Both the position numbers and the translations under genes were made by a program. A stretch of DNA of 64,000 bases from assembly GCA_001603075.1 (NCBI GenBank), contig LVBB01000099.1, positions 21,418 to 85,417 on the forward strand. The letters are read 5' to 3'. Every line of letters starts with the position of its first letter. Positions within the stretch are counted from its first letter, which is position 1. Below the pieces are notes generated by a model. It saw nothing but the letters and a program-made list of their open reading frames with translations, did no database searches and was not told where the DNA came from. Positions 34,405 to 43,900 of the stretch are shown here, in pieces. Origin of the DNA: Phycisphaerales bacterium Planc_01 (GTDB lineage Bacteria > Planctomycetota > Phycisphaerae > Sedimentisphaerales > Anaerobacaceae).

Positions 34405-34992
34405 ATGTTCCCAGAGACGCGTCCAGTCCGGACGGCCCGCGAGGTCAGGGCCTTTACGCTCGTCGAGCTGCTGCTCGTCGTCGCCATCGTTGTGCTCATC
34501 GGCGGCCTGAGCGGGGGGCTGTACGGCGGCAGCCACAAGAGGCTGCTGGTGGAACGGACGGCGCGGCAGTTTCTGCTCAGCGCCAAGTACGCCCGGATCA
34601 TGGCGATCGAGCAGGGCCGGCCGTATGAGTTGCGTCTGGACGCAGAGAACAAAGGGTTTGCGATAACGACCACGCGGGCGAACCCGCGGACGGCCGAGAG
34701 TGAAGCGGTGGTGGTCCGGGATTACTACGCCAAGCCGGTCGAGTTCGAAGGGGACGTCCGGTTCGAAGACGTCCGGATCCTGACGCTGATGGCCGAGCAG
34801 GTCACGAGTGTCGGCGCCGAGCAGCGCATCGTCTTCCTGCCGAACGGCTCGGCGGAATCGGCGGTGGTGCAGATCGGCGACGGAAAGACACACTATACGG
34901 TCGCCGTCGTGGCCGCGACAGGAAAGGCGACGCTGCGACCGGGCCCCGCCGGAGAAATGCGGATGGCGGTGATTGATTTGGATGAACGATGA
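34405..34992 (+). CDS. gspH: minor pseudopilin GspH
   Basis: A 195-residue prepilin with leader TAREVRA-FTLVELLLVVAIVVLI; the -1 residue is Ala instead of the usual Gly, still accepted by some peptidases. The following region is beta-rich, with ARQFLLSAKYARIMAIEQGRPYEL matching the GspH/FimT helix-strand pattern. Order in the operon (after gspG, before gspI) supports the assignment. ATG 34405 has AGGA eight bases upstream; an ATG three codons earlier is the alternative. The last codons overlap gspI (ATGA). Confidence 0.85.
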   Translation: MFPETRPVRTAREVRAFTLVELLLVVAIVVLIGGLSGGLYGGSHKRLLVERTARQFLLSAKYARIMAIEQGRPYELRLDAENKGFAITTTRANPRTAESEAVVVRDYYAKPVEFEGDVRFEDVRILTLMAEQVTSVGAEQRIVFLPNGSAESAVVQIGDGKTHYTVAVVAATGKATLRPGPAGEMRMAVIDLDER

Positions 34993-35414
34993 ATTGCCGA
35001 ACCGGCACAAGACGTTCGGGCTTCAACCTGGTCGAGACGATGGTGGCCAGCGTGATCCTCAGCGGGGCGGTGCTGGCGCTGGGGGCGGTCAGCTCCGGCG
35101 CGCTGACGCAGATGCGTTTGAATCGGCAGTATGAGACGGCTGCTTCGATCGTGGACAAGCAGTTGACCCTGATCGATGCTGTTGGGATCGATCAGTTCAT
35201 CGAGCAGGGCCAGAGCGAAGGCGTGGTCGAGGAGTTGGAGCCGGGCTACGCCTGGACGGTGCAGACGGAGTATGTGGGCATCGACAACGTCTATCTCGTG
35301 GCCATCACGGTTCGCTGGCTGGACCGCCAGCGGCCGCGTCAGATTGTCGTGCAGACGAGGCTCAATGGAACGAGCACGGTCGCGCCCCTCGGGCAGGGGG
35401 CACAGGAACGGTGA
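34989..35414 (+). CDS. gspI: minor pseudopilin GspI
   Basis: A 141-residue prepilin. RRSG-FNLVETMVASVILSGAVLAL carries the cleavage site with Asn at +2 instead of Thr, then a short beta domain (EELEPGYAWTVQTEYVG; VYLVAITVRWLD) typical of GspI/V. Its start overlaps the gspH stop by 4 nt. It would form the tip complex with GspJ and GspK. The position in the H-I-J-K order is the main support. Confidence 0.85.
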   Translation: MNCRTGTRRSGFNLVETMVASVILSGAVLALGAVSSGALTQMRLNRQYETAASIVDKQLTLIDAVGIDQFIEQGQSEGVVEELEPGYAWTVQTEYVGIDNVYLVAITVRWLDRQRPRQIVVQTRLNGTSTVAPLGQGAQER

Positions 35415-35416
35415 GA

Positions 35417-36163
35417 ATGCGAACGGTCACCAACAAGGGGTTTACGCTGGCGGAGGTGCTGGTCGCCTCGACGATCAGCGCGTTTATCGCGATCGTCGCG
35501 GTCGGCGCGCTGCGGACCGTCTCGGACGGCGCTCAGGTGGTGACACGTGACAGCGAGAAGGTGAGCGAAGTCCGATTCGCCGCACGGATGCTCGCTCGCG
35601 ATCTGGCCAATTTGTATCGCGATCGGGATGCGCAGAGCATGCGTCTGGTGGGCGCCTCGCAGGGTCCCGACCGTGCGGAGGGCGCATCGATAAAATTCTA
35701 CGCGGTCGGTCGGACGAACGCCCGGTTTGGGCAGCCGGAGGGCGATGTGTATGAGGTCGAGTACATTCTGGGTCGCAGCGCGCTGATCGAGGGGGCGGTC
35801 GATGATGCGTCCGGCTCGTCCACGCTGTATCGTCGGCTCTGGCCCAATCCGGACGAGAACCGCCCGCCCGGCGGAATCCTGACGCCGCTGGCGGAGAACA
35901 TCGATGTCTTTCAGATGCGTTTCTCCGACGGCCAACAATGGACAACGCAGTGGCCCGAAGAGATGCGGTCGCTGCCTCAGTTGATCGAGGTGACCCTGGC
36001 GACGCTGACGCCGGGTGGGGCTGTTGCGGTTGCCGAGACGTTCATGGTGAGCTTTCCCCGGCTGGCCGAGCCGGCGGATGCGGCGTCGGCCATGCAGGGC
36101 AGCCAGCCGGAGGGCGGCAACCGCCAGGGCCGGCCGCCGGATCAGGGGGGGCAGAACCGATGA
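35417..36163 (+). CDS. gspJ: minor pseudopilin GspJ
   Basis: A 248-residue prepilin. TVTNKG-FTLAEVLVASTISAFIAIVAVGAL is a canonical leader and helix; the body (FAARMLARDLANLYRD; IKFYAVGRTNARFG; YEVEYILGRSALI) fits the GspJ family. The C-terminus is a Gln/Gly/Pro-rich tail of about 30 residues (QPEGGNRQGRPPDQGGQNR) not usual in GspJ. ATG 35417 has AGGA nine bases upstream; a GTG at 35411 overlaps gspI and is possible. The stop overlaps the gspK start as ATGA. Confidence 0.86.
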   Translation: MRTVTNKGFTLAEVLVASTISAFIAIVAVGALRTVSDGAQVVTRDSEKVSEVRFAARMLARDLANLYRDRDAQSMRLVGASQGPDRAEGASIKFYAVGRTNARFGQPEGDVYEVEYILGRSALIEGAVDDASGSSTLYRRLWPNPDENRPPGGILTPLAENIDVFQMRFSDGQQWTTQWPEEMRSLPQLIEVTLATLTPGGAVAVAETFMVSFPRLAEPADAASAMQGSQPEGGNRQGRPPDQGGQNR

Positions 36164-37494
36164 CCCCGACGAGGCGCAATGGAACGAACGGATCGTTGCC
36201 GATGGACGTCAGTCGAAGCAACAGGGGTCTGGTCCTGGTGATGGTGCTCTGGATCGTCATGCTGATGACGACGACGGTGGCCATCGTCAGCCGGACCGGC
36301 CGGCTGGACATGAAAATGGCCACCTCGGCCGTCGATGAGGTCCGCTGCAAGTGGGCCTGCCGCGCCGGGACAGAGACCGCCATCGGCCTGCTCAACGAGG
36401 ACGCCAAGGCAAGCGATGCCCTCTCGGAGCTCTGGAGCGACAACGATGAGGACTACAACGACGTCCCGCTGGAGCGGTGCGCCTACAGCGTCTATGTGAT
36501 CGACGAGGCGGGCAAGCTCAACGTGAACACCGCGACGCGGGAACAGTTGATGGCCCTGCCGTACATGGAAATGCCCATCGCCGACGCCATTCTGGATTGG
36601 CGGGACGACGATGAGAATGTGCGGGCCGAAGGGGCCGAGCGGGGATACTACGAGAATCTGCCCTTTTCCTATACGATTCGCAACGGGCCGTTCCGCACCA
36701 TTCGAGAACTGCTTCGCGTCAAGGGGGTGACCAAGGACCTGCTGTACGGCGAGGACCTGAACCTCAACGGGCAGCTCGATCCGTCGGAGGCCGACGGGGA
36801 ATTGAGCCCGCCGATGGACAATGGCGACGATCATCTCGATCAGGGCTGGATTGCCTATCTGACCTGCTACTCGTACGACAAGAACGTCGATGCGGACGGC
36901 CAGAACCGGGTCAACATCAATCAGGCCGATGAACAGCAGTTGCAGAACGGGCTGGGGATCACCGCCGCGCAGGCGCGATGGATCGTGCAGAACCGCGGCG
37001 GCGGCTACGCGAACATCGGGGGTCTGATCAACCAGAACAGCCCGAAAGAGCCCCCCAAGGACTCGACCGATGACGGCAACCGCGCCGATCCGATCGACCT
37101 CCAGACGTTCGGCAGTATCGCCGACAAGATCACCACCAGCGGCGAGGCGATGTTGCCGGGGATGGTCAACATCAACACGGCCTCCCAGGAGGTGCTCGTG
37201 GCCCTTCTCGGGGGGGGCGATCAGGATGCGGCGGTGGCCGAGAGCATCCTCGCAGAGCGATCGGGTCGTCTGTATGGATATCAGAACGTCGCGGAACTGC
37301 TGCAGGTTTCGTCGATGACCATCGACAAGTTCAAGAGCATCGCCGGTCTGCTGACCGTGCGCTCGAGCGTGTTCACGATCCGCTGCTATGCGACGGCCGA
37401 GGTCAGCGGGGCGACGATGCAGAGCGAATGCGTGGTAGACCGCAGCCAGTCGCCATGCAAGATTCTCTATTGGTACCATGGAGCGAACTATTGA
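36160..37494 (+). CDS. gspK: minor pseudopilin GspK with helix-hairpin-helix repeats
   Basis: A 444-residue protein, longer than the enterobacterial GspK (about 320). The N-terminus SNRGLVLVMVLWIVMLMTTTVAIVSRT is a GspK-type leader and helix, with the usual departure from FTLVE. Helix-hairpin-helix/SAM-like modules follow: AGKLNVNTATREQLMALPYM, VNINQADEQQLQNGLGITAAQARWIV, VNINTASQEVLVALLGG. The Asp-rich segment NLNGQLDPSEADGELSPP resembles a calcium loop. Its tip position in the pseudopilus is known for the family. The ATG overlaps gspJ and its stop overlaps the next gene by 1 nt (TGATG). Confidence 0.85.
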   Translation: MTPTRRNGTNGSLPMDVSRSNRGLVLVMVLWIVMLMTTTVAIVSRTGRLDMKMATSAVDEVRCKWACRAGTETAIGLLNEDAKASDALSELWSDNDEDYNDVPLERCAYSVYVIDEAGKLNVNTATREQLMALPYMEMPIADAILDWRDDDENVRAEGAERGYYENLPFSYTIRNGPFRTIRELLRVKGVTKDLLYGEDLNLNGQLDPSEADGELSPPMDNGDDHLDQGWIAYLTCYSYDKNVDADGQNRVNINQADEQQLQNGLGITAAQARWIVQNRGGGYANIGGLINQNSPKEPPKDSTDDGNRADPIDLQTFGSIADKITTSGEAMLPGMVNINTASQEVLVALLGGGDQDAAVAESILAERSGRLYGYQNVAELLQVSSMTIDKFKSIAGLLTVRSSVFTIRCYATAEVSGATMQSECVVDRSQSPCKILYWYHGANY

Positions 37495-38960
37495 TGAGCA
37501 GGAGTGCGAAGACAGCTCATTCGGTGATCGCCGCCGTACGAGACGATGCGGCGTTCCGGGCGGTCGCCCTGCGCAAGCGCAGCGATTGCTTCGAGGTCCT
37601 CTGGGCGAGATCGATGCCCGTCGAGGAGGGAAACTGGCCGGCCTTTGCCGCCGTGTGCGGGCTTTCGGCTGCATCGAAGCCGGCCGCGCGACCTGTTCAG
37701 GGCGGCGAGGTCTCCGTCGTCGGAGTCGATTCCACGGCGGTGGCCTTTTACCGTATCGCCGCGCCGAACGTTGGGCGTGACGAGACGGCTGCGATCGTGC
37801 GGATGCAGGCGGAATCGCTGTTGCCTTTGCCCGCCTCGCAGATCGAGGTGGCCTGGCGGACTCTGCCGTCGGCCAACGGGACGGCGGACGTGACGATTGC
37901 GGCCGCGCGGCGCGATTTTCTGCACCGATTCGCCGAAGAGGTGCGTGCATTCGGCCCGCATGCCATCGTTCCGGCGTGCGAAGGGACGGCCCGCACCTGG
38001 CACGAGATGTTCGGGGAGCGAGAGCGTCAGGCGTTAATCGTCAGCATTGGCGTGCGGCACACGCAGGTCTGCCTGGTTCTCAACGGTTCGGTGGCCAACA
38101 GCGCCGTGCTGGACATCGGTATGGCGGACCTGTCGGCGGTCGCCGAGGACAATGGCGACCGGCCGGAGGCGGCGGAGGTCATCGAGCGGTTCGCGCAGGA
38201 CATGCACACGGTTTTGACCGCATTCGGATGGTCCGAATCGACGTCGTGGCCCATATTTCTGCTCTCGGATGGGGCCGACGGGGTGGATCGGATCGTCGCG
38301 GCCCTCGACGGGGCCGGACTGACGACCAAGGTCAGTGTGCCACGTCCGCAGACGTTGGGATCGACGGTGGGACTGACACCGGTGGACCTCCATCGGTACC
38401 GCGAGCCGCTCGGCCTGGGACTGATGACGCTGGACGGGCCGGCGGCGGGCCTGGACCTGTTCGGGGCGATCCGCCGAGCCGAGCGGGAGAAGAAGGTCCG
38501 ATCGGCGTGGTACTCGACGACTCTGGCGGCCGTCATCGCGGCCGTTATGCTGCTGGTGTTTGTCGCGGCATCCGTCGCCGTCGATTTCGCCAGCGAGAAG
38601 CGGCTGACGGCGCTGGTCGGCCGGCCGCAATTCAGAGAGGCCAGCGAACGCCAGACCCTCTTGCGGACGGTCGCCCGCTATCGGCCCGACGTGCTTGGCC
38701 TGCTCGCCGAGATCAGTGCCGGGGAGAACCCGGGCGTGATCCTCGACGGGTTTCACTTTCGCAAGGGGCAGGCCGTCACGCTGACGGGGCAGGCCGACAA
38801 CGCCGAGCAGATGTGGAAGTTCCAGACCTATCTGCTCGGGCACAAGGGCATCGAGGACGTGACCATCACGAACACCTCGTCGGACAGCAAGACGAAGAAG
38901 ATCCGATTCACCATGGTCTTCGACTACAAGAATTTCACGAAGAAGGGGGCCGAGCTGTAG
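37494..38960 (+). CDS. GspL-like (PilM-PilN fusion type) secretion protein
   Basis: A 488-residue bitopic protein. The cytoplasmic part (1-330) is an actin-like/PilM fold: QALIVSIGVRHTQVCLVLNGS and LLSDGADGVDRIVAAL fit ATPase-like motifs, although a full nucleotide site is not clear. A membrane helix (TTLAAVIAAVMLLVFVAASVAV) at about 350-372 is followed by a periplasmic ferredoxin-like domain (GVILDGFHFRKGQAVTLTGQADNAEQM), like PilN. The combination is what GspL has in classical systems. It would bind GspE from the membrane side. The start overlaps gspK (TGATG). Confidence 0.75.
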   Translation: MSRSAKTAHSVIAAVRDDAAFRAVALRKRSDCFEVLWARSMPVEEGNWPAFAAVCGLSAASKPAARPVQGGEVSVVGVDSTAVAFYRIAAPNVGRDETAAIVRMQAESLLPLPASQIEVAWRTLPSANGTADVTIAAARRDFLHRFAEEVRAFGPHAIVPACEGTARTWHEMFGERERQALIVSIGVRHTQVCLVLNGSVANSAVLDIGMADLSAVAEDNGDRPEAAEVIERFAQDMHTVLTAFGWSESTSWPIFLLSDGADGVDRIVAALDGAGLTTKVSVPRPQTLGSTVGLTPVDLHRYREPLGLGLMTLDGPAAGLDLFGAIRRAEREKKVRSAWYSTTLAAVIAAVMLLVFVAASVAVDFASEKRLTALVGRPQFREASERQTLLRTVARYRPDVLGLLAEISAGENPGVILDGFHFRKGQAVTLTGQADNAEQMWKFQTYLLGHKGIEDVTITNTSSDSKTKKIRFTMVFDYKNFTKKGAEL

Positions 38961-38979
38961 GGCTCGGCTGGAGCAGACT

Positions 38980-39546
38980 ATGGCAAGAAGACTGGCACCA
39001 CGCGAACGGCGGATCGTCATCCTCGGGGCTCTGACGGCCGTGGCGATCGTGGGTCTGCACTACGGCTTGAAGGGCCGCGACCGCTGGGAGAAGGTTCGGG
39101 CGTCCCTGAAGTCCTCCAGAGAGCAACTCGCCTCTGTGACCGCCGACCCGAGCAAGCAGGCGGCGCTGCGGACGATCGTCCCGGTGGCGGAGATGCCGCA
39201 GACCGAAGAAAAGCAGCAGTTTCTCATTCGCGATCGTCTCCACGAGCAGTTGAAGAAGGCGGGGATCAAGACCGAGCCGCTGACCATCCTGCCGTTGCGG
39301 AAGAAACCGGGGCTGCCGTACGACGCGATCCGAATCCGGTGCACCGGCAAGTGTCAATTGACGCAGTTGCTGGATTTCCTGGCGACCGTGCACGAAAATC
39401 CGTACCTTGTGGGCATCGAAGAGCTTCGTATTCGCTGCGACACGAAGGAGCCGCCCGAGAAGCGCAAGGATGTCGAGATCGATCTGGTGGTTTCCAGCTT
39501 TGTTCAGCGGCCGGCTCTGCGGCCGGCGCAGTTGGGAGGGCGATAG
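38980..39546 (+). CDS. GspM-like (PilO-like) inner-membrane protein
   Basis: A 188-residue bitopic protein with a short cytoplasmic tail, one helix (VILGALTAVAIVGLHYGL), a coiled-coil stretch (DRWEKVRASLKSSREQLASV) and a ferredoxin-like periplasmic domain (DAIRIRCTGKCQLTQLLDFLATVHENPYLVGIEELRI). This is the PilO/GspM arrangement. GGAG six bases before the ATG supports the start. It follows the GspL-like gene by 19 nt and would form the L-M complex with it. The name rests on topology and position; sequence identity to GspM is low. Confidence 0.68.
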   Translation: MARRLAPRERRIVILGALTAVAIVGLHYGLKGRDRWEKVRASLKSSREQLASVTADPSKQAALRTIVPVAEMPQTEEKQQFLIRDRLHEQLKKAGIKTEPLTILPLRKKPGLPYDAIRIRCTGKCQLTQLLDFLATVHENPYLVGIEELRIRCDTKEPPEKRKDVEIDLVVSSFVQRPALRPAQLGGR

Positions 39547-39550
39547 CGTT

Positions 39551-40285
39551 ATGGCTTCGGAGACGACCCGAAACAGACAGATGGAGTACGCCAGGTTCGG
39601 ACTGCTTGCGGTAGCGATCCTCTTCGGCGCATGGGCGGCGGCGCGCGTGGTGGGATACTTTGTGGGCCCGGCCCGGGCCGAGGAGGCCGTGACGCAGGCG
39701 CTCGCCCGTAACGCCGGGCCGTCGAACGAGACGGAGACCCCCTTCGACAAGGCCCGAGAGATCGCCGAGACGCTGAAGAAGAAGAACCTCTTCACCCTGG
39801 AGCCACCGAAGGAGCATCCGGTCAAACAGATCGACGGAATCCTCGGCGCCGAGGTCCTGGTGGGCGACAAGTGGTACAAGGTCGGCGAAAAGATCGGCGA
39901 AGCCACGATCCTGTCGATCGAGCCGACACGGGTCACTGTCGAGTGGGACGGCCAGAAGAAGGTCTTCTCTCCGCTTGGCGGGGACGACAACGGGCCGCCG
40001 GAGGGACCTCGGCTGCGGGAGCCGGGCGGGCCGAGTCGGGCCGAGCGGCGCCGGCCGAGCTCCGACATCGCGGCCCCCACGCTCCCGGGGCCCGTGGAAG
40101 TCAGCCCTGTTGCTGATGACCCGCTGGCCTGGATGGGCGTGGACCTGCCCGCCGGGCTCCGGGCCAAGCTCCTCGAACGGTGGAACAGCGCGTCCGATGA
40201 GGAGAAAGCCAAAGGCATGGAAGAATGGAACAAGATGTCTGACGATCAGAAGCAGCAGGCGATCCGAAGCATGGAGAACATGTGA
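39551..40285 (+). CDS. GspC-like connector without a PDZ domain
   Basis: A 244-residue bitopic protein. One membrane helix (LLAVAILFGAWAAARVVGYFV) precedes a region resembling the GspC homology region or PilP (KKKNLFTLEP, VKQIDGILGAEVLVGDKWYKVGEKIGEATILSIEPTRVTVEWDGQKKVFSP), which in known systems contacts the secretin. Instead of the PDZ domain there is a Pro/Arg-rich linker and a C-terminal helical segment (PAGLRAKLLERWNSASDEEKAKGMEEW). The assignment is by position and fold. GGGAGGG is upstream at slightly long spacing. It should link the inner-membrane platform to GspD. Confidence 0.65.
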   Translation: MASETTRNRQMEYARFGLLAVAILFGAWAAARVVGYFVGPARAEEAVTQALARNAGPSNETETPFDKAREIAETLKKKNLFTLEPPKEHPVKQIDGILGAEVLVGDKWYKVGEKIGEATILSIEPTRVTVEWDGQKKVFSPLGGDDNGPPEGPRLREPGGPSRAERRRPSSDIAAPTLPGPVEVSPVADDPLAWMGVDLPAGLRAKLLERWNSASDEEKAKGMEEWNKMSDDQKQQAIRSMENM

Positions 40286-40341
40286 CGGACCGAAGATGGG
40301 CCGAATGCGACAGGGGCCAGCGCCAGAAGGGATTCATCGAT

Positions 40342-40875
40342 ATGAAACAGGGCAATGTGGTTGTCACCGTCATCCTGGTTGCCGCCGTGCTTCTGGCGGC
40401 GTGTGGTCTGGGCCTGTTGATCCGGCAGGCCCGCACGGGAAGCTCGCCGCCGCCGCAGACGCAGACGGTGGCCGAGCCCAACGTGGCGGCGCCGGTGGAA
40501 ACACCGACGTCGAACCGACGCTTTGCGCAGCGAAGGGGCGAGCCGACGCCCGAGCAGTTGGCGGCGGCCAAGCAGCAGAGGGCCGAGGAACTGGCGGAAG
40601 TCGCGGGGCTGACGGAAGAAGAGAGACAGCAGCGGCTTGATGCGTTGCGGGCGCAGCTTCGCCGGCAGGACCGCGAGCCGACCCGGGTCCCTCATCTGTC
40701 GCCCGAAGAGCTCGAGGAGATCTCTCGCAAGTGGCCCCAGATGACGGAGGAAGAGCGGCAGGCCTTCCGGTTGGCGTTGTCCCGGACGCGTCCGGCAGCC
40801 GGGCGGCGCGTGGTCTCGCCGGCCGAGGCGAATGTCCCGTCGGGCGTCGAGCCGAACGCCGCCGACGGCAACTGA
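40342..40875 (+). CDS. membrane-anchored protein of unknown function in the T2SS operon
   Basis: A 177-residue protein with an N-terminal helix (VVVTVILVAAVLLAACGLGLLI) and a charged, helical periplasmic part (AKQQRAEELAEVAGLTEEERQQRLDALRAQLRRQ; SPEELEEISRKWPQMTEEERQAF) that likely forms coiled coils. Low-complexity linkers on both sides contain AEPN and EPNA, the same tetrapeptides found in the adjacent secretin. It also shares the 'MTEEERQ' style helix with the C-terminus of the GspC-like protein (MSDDQKQQAI). I know no counterpart in standard T2SS. AAGGGA precedes the ATG; a GTG start 20 codons earlier is possible. Confidence 0.55.
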   Translation: MKQGNVVVTVILVAAVLLAACGLGLLIRQARTGSSPPPQTQTVAEPNVAAPVETPTSNRRFAQRRGEPTPEQLAAAKQQRAEELAEVAGLTEEERQQRLDALRAQLRRQDREPTRVPHLSPEELEEISRKWPQMTEEERQAFRLALSRTRPAAGRRVVSPAEANVPSGVEPNAADGN

Positions 40876-40919
40876 GAACCCTACGCGAAATCAACCGCGA
40901 TTAAGTCGAGGAGAAAGCA

Positions 40920-43900
40920 GTGAAACGGTCGAACATACTCTTGTGGGCTCTGGTGTTGGCCCTGGCGGGGATCATCGTCTGGCGCATCGGTTTCTCGGTT
41001 CCCGAGGCGTATCTTCCGCCCGTGGCCCGGACGGCCGAGGCGGCGTTGTCGGGCAGCGTCCGACCCGGTCCCAACGAGCCGGCGAAGGAGGCCGAGGCGC
41101 AGGGGGCCGAGCCGAACGCCGTGGCGGATGCAGGCCAGGCAGCCGACCCGAATGCGGAGACGCAGGAGGGCGCGACGTCCGATCCAAACCGTCCACGGCA
41201 ACGCCCTGCGGGTGGTCGGCGGCGGACGGCCGACGTCGCCGAGCCCAACGCCACAGACGAGACCGGCGAGCTGATCGAGGCGGTGAACCTCAAAGACGTC
41301 GAGATGAAGAAGATCATCGACAAGATCGCCGAGTGGACGGGCAAGACCGTGATCCCTCATGACGATGCCATGAAGCAGAAGATTACGATCTACGCGCCGG
41401 AGAAGCTGCCGCGTGCGCGGGCCCTGGCGACGATCTACAGCGCGCTGCGCATGAAAGGCTTCGTCGTCGAGGAGATCGACAGCATGCTCTTCCTCAAGCC
41501 CATTGCCGACGCCAAGCTGGGTGTGGTGCCGACGATCGGCGCCGACGAGCCGCTGGCGATGGTCGAGAATCGCGACCAGATCGTTCGCAAGTTCTTCCGA
41601 CTGCGGAACTACCCTCCCGGCCAGATGGGCCAGATCATCCAGCCTTTGGTCGGCCCCTATGGACACGTCAGCGTCGATGAAGGGACCGGGATGCTCCTGG
41701 TCATCGATACCGTAGGGGACTTGGTGTCCATTCAGCGGATCATCGATCAGTTCGACGTGCCGGAGTCCGGGCGGGCGGTCGAGCAGTTCTTCGAAGTCAA
41801 GTATGGCGACCCGGCGGAGATCGTCCAGTTGCTCCGCATGCTGCTGGGCGAAGCGCCGATGCCGGCCGGGCGGGGCCGAGCTCCGACCACCATCGCGCGG
41901 ACCGGACGTGGCGCCCCTGTCGGCCGCGGCGGCGCCGCGCAGAGCGGGGCCGCCAGTTCGGTCATCATCAGCGCCGGGGACATCCCGCTCGTGTTGATCC
42001 CCGTTCCGAAGGCCCGCTGGATTATCGCGAGAGGTTCGGCCGACGACGTCAAGCAGGTCGGCGAGTGGATCACCAAGCTGGACCGGGAAGAGCCGATCGC
42101 ATCGGAGTCGGAGACGGTTGCGATCACCTACGCCGATCCGCAGGAAGTGGCCAGCCGCATCGAGCAGGCGCTGCGGGACATGCCGGGGGCGCAATTGACG
42201 CCGAGCATCCTGGTCCGACCGCTGGTCACCTCACGGCAGATCATGATCTTCGGCCGGCCCGAGCTTCGGGACATGGTCAAGGGGCTGATCGCCGATATTG
42301 ACATCCCCACCGGGACCTTTGAGACGAAGAGATTCACGCTGGAGTTTGCCGATCCCGAGCAGATCAAGGCGCATATTGACAGCCTCTACGGCGAGGAAAT
42401 CCCGCAGTACGATTCGTACTACTACTATCGCTACGGCCGGGGCAGCCGGGGAGCGGATGCCGACACGGTCAAAGTGATCGCGTTCCCAACGATGGGACAG
42501 GTCACGGTGATCGCCTCGCCGGAGAACATGCGGAAGATCGAGAAGCAGATCGCGGACTGGGACGTGCCGCTGGACGTCGATGCGGTCAAGCCGCGCATCA
42601 TCGAGCTGCAGAACTCCGACCCCGTCCAGATGAGCCGGTTGCTGACGAAGCTGTTCACAGAGGACCAGGACAGTTCGTCGAATCTGCTGCGGTTAATCTT
42701 CTACGGGCGTGGCGGCGATCAGCGCAAGAAGATCGTCGGGCCGCTCTACGGCCAGCTCACGTTCGAGGAGGTGCCGGGCACGAAGAAGATCATCGTCATC
42801 AGCAAGATCCCACAGGCGTACGACGTCATCGAGCAGTTGATCTATGAGTTGGACCGCCAGGAGATGGCCGAGGTCCCGAGGGTGGTGCAGTTGCAGTACG
42901 CCGATCCGGAGGATCTGGCCGAGCGGATGAACGCCATGTTCAACGAGCCGGGAACCACCGCCCGCATCCGGCGGACGCCGCGGGGCCTCAATGAGTACTC
43001 CATGGACGACAGGACCCAGGGCCAGAACCAGCCCGCTGCGCGACCTCAGGGTGGCGAAGGCGGCGGAGGCGGCGCCAATGAATACACGCCGTGGTGGTCG
43101 GCCGGCGCGCGACGGAATGTGGACGAAGAACCCCTGAGCAACGTGATCGGACGCGTGCGGTTCATCCCCGATCCGCGCAGCAAATCGATCCTTGTCCTGG
43201 CGCCGCCTCAATTCCAGGGTGATATCGAGAGGACCATCCATCAACTGGATACGCCCGGCAGGCAACTGCTGGTCAAGGCGATTGTGGTCGAAGTCGAACA
43301 CGGGAGCATGACGTCTCTGGGCGTTCAACTGGCGACGAACCCGAACGCATTCAGCAATCTTGGCGAGAACGCCGTGACCGCCCTGGGGCAATTGACGAAT
43401 CTGGCCACTCGCGGCTCGGCCGTGGCCAGCGACACGGCGCTCGGCGCGGAGGGGACCGGCTCCATCGTCGGCGGCACTTCGGCCGTCTACGCGCTGATCG
43501 ATTTCCTCATCAAGACGACCCACGCCAAGATCCTCAACCAGCAGACGCTGTGGACCGGAGACAACGAAGAGGCGATGTTCTTCAAGGGCCAGGAGGTCGC
43601 GTTCCTGGCAGGCTCGACGAGTTCGGCCAACGTGGGCGTGACGCAGAACGTCGAGTTCAAGAACGTCGGTATGACCATGCAGGTCCGCCCGAGCATCACG
43701 CCGGAACGACGCGTCAGTATGATGATCCGCGTCAACCTGTCGCAGTTGACGACCGAGGTCATCAACAACCAGCCGGTGCGCAGCAAGGTGGAGACGGAAA
43801 CGAACATGGTCGTTCTGGATGGGGAGACCATCATGCTCGGCGGCATGCTGTTCGAAAAGGACACCGCCGTCAAACGCAAGCTCCCGCTGCTGGGCGATCT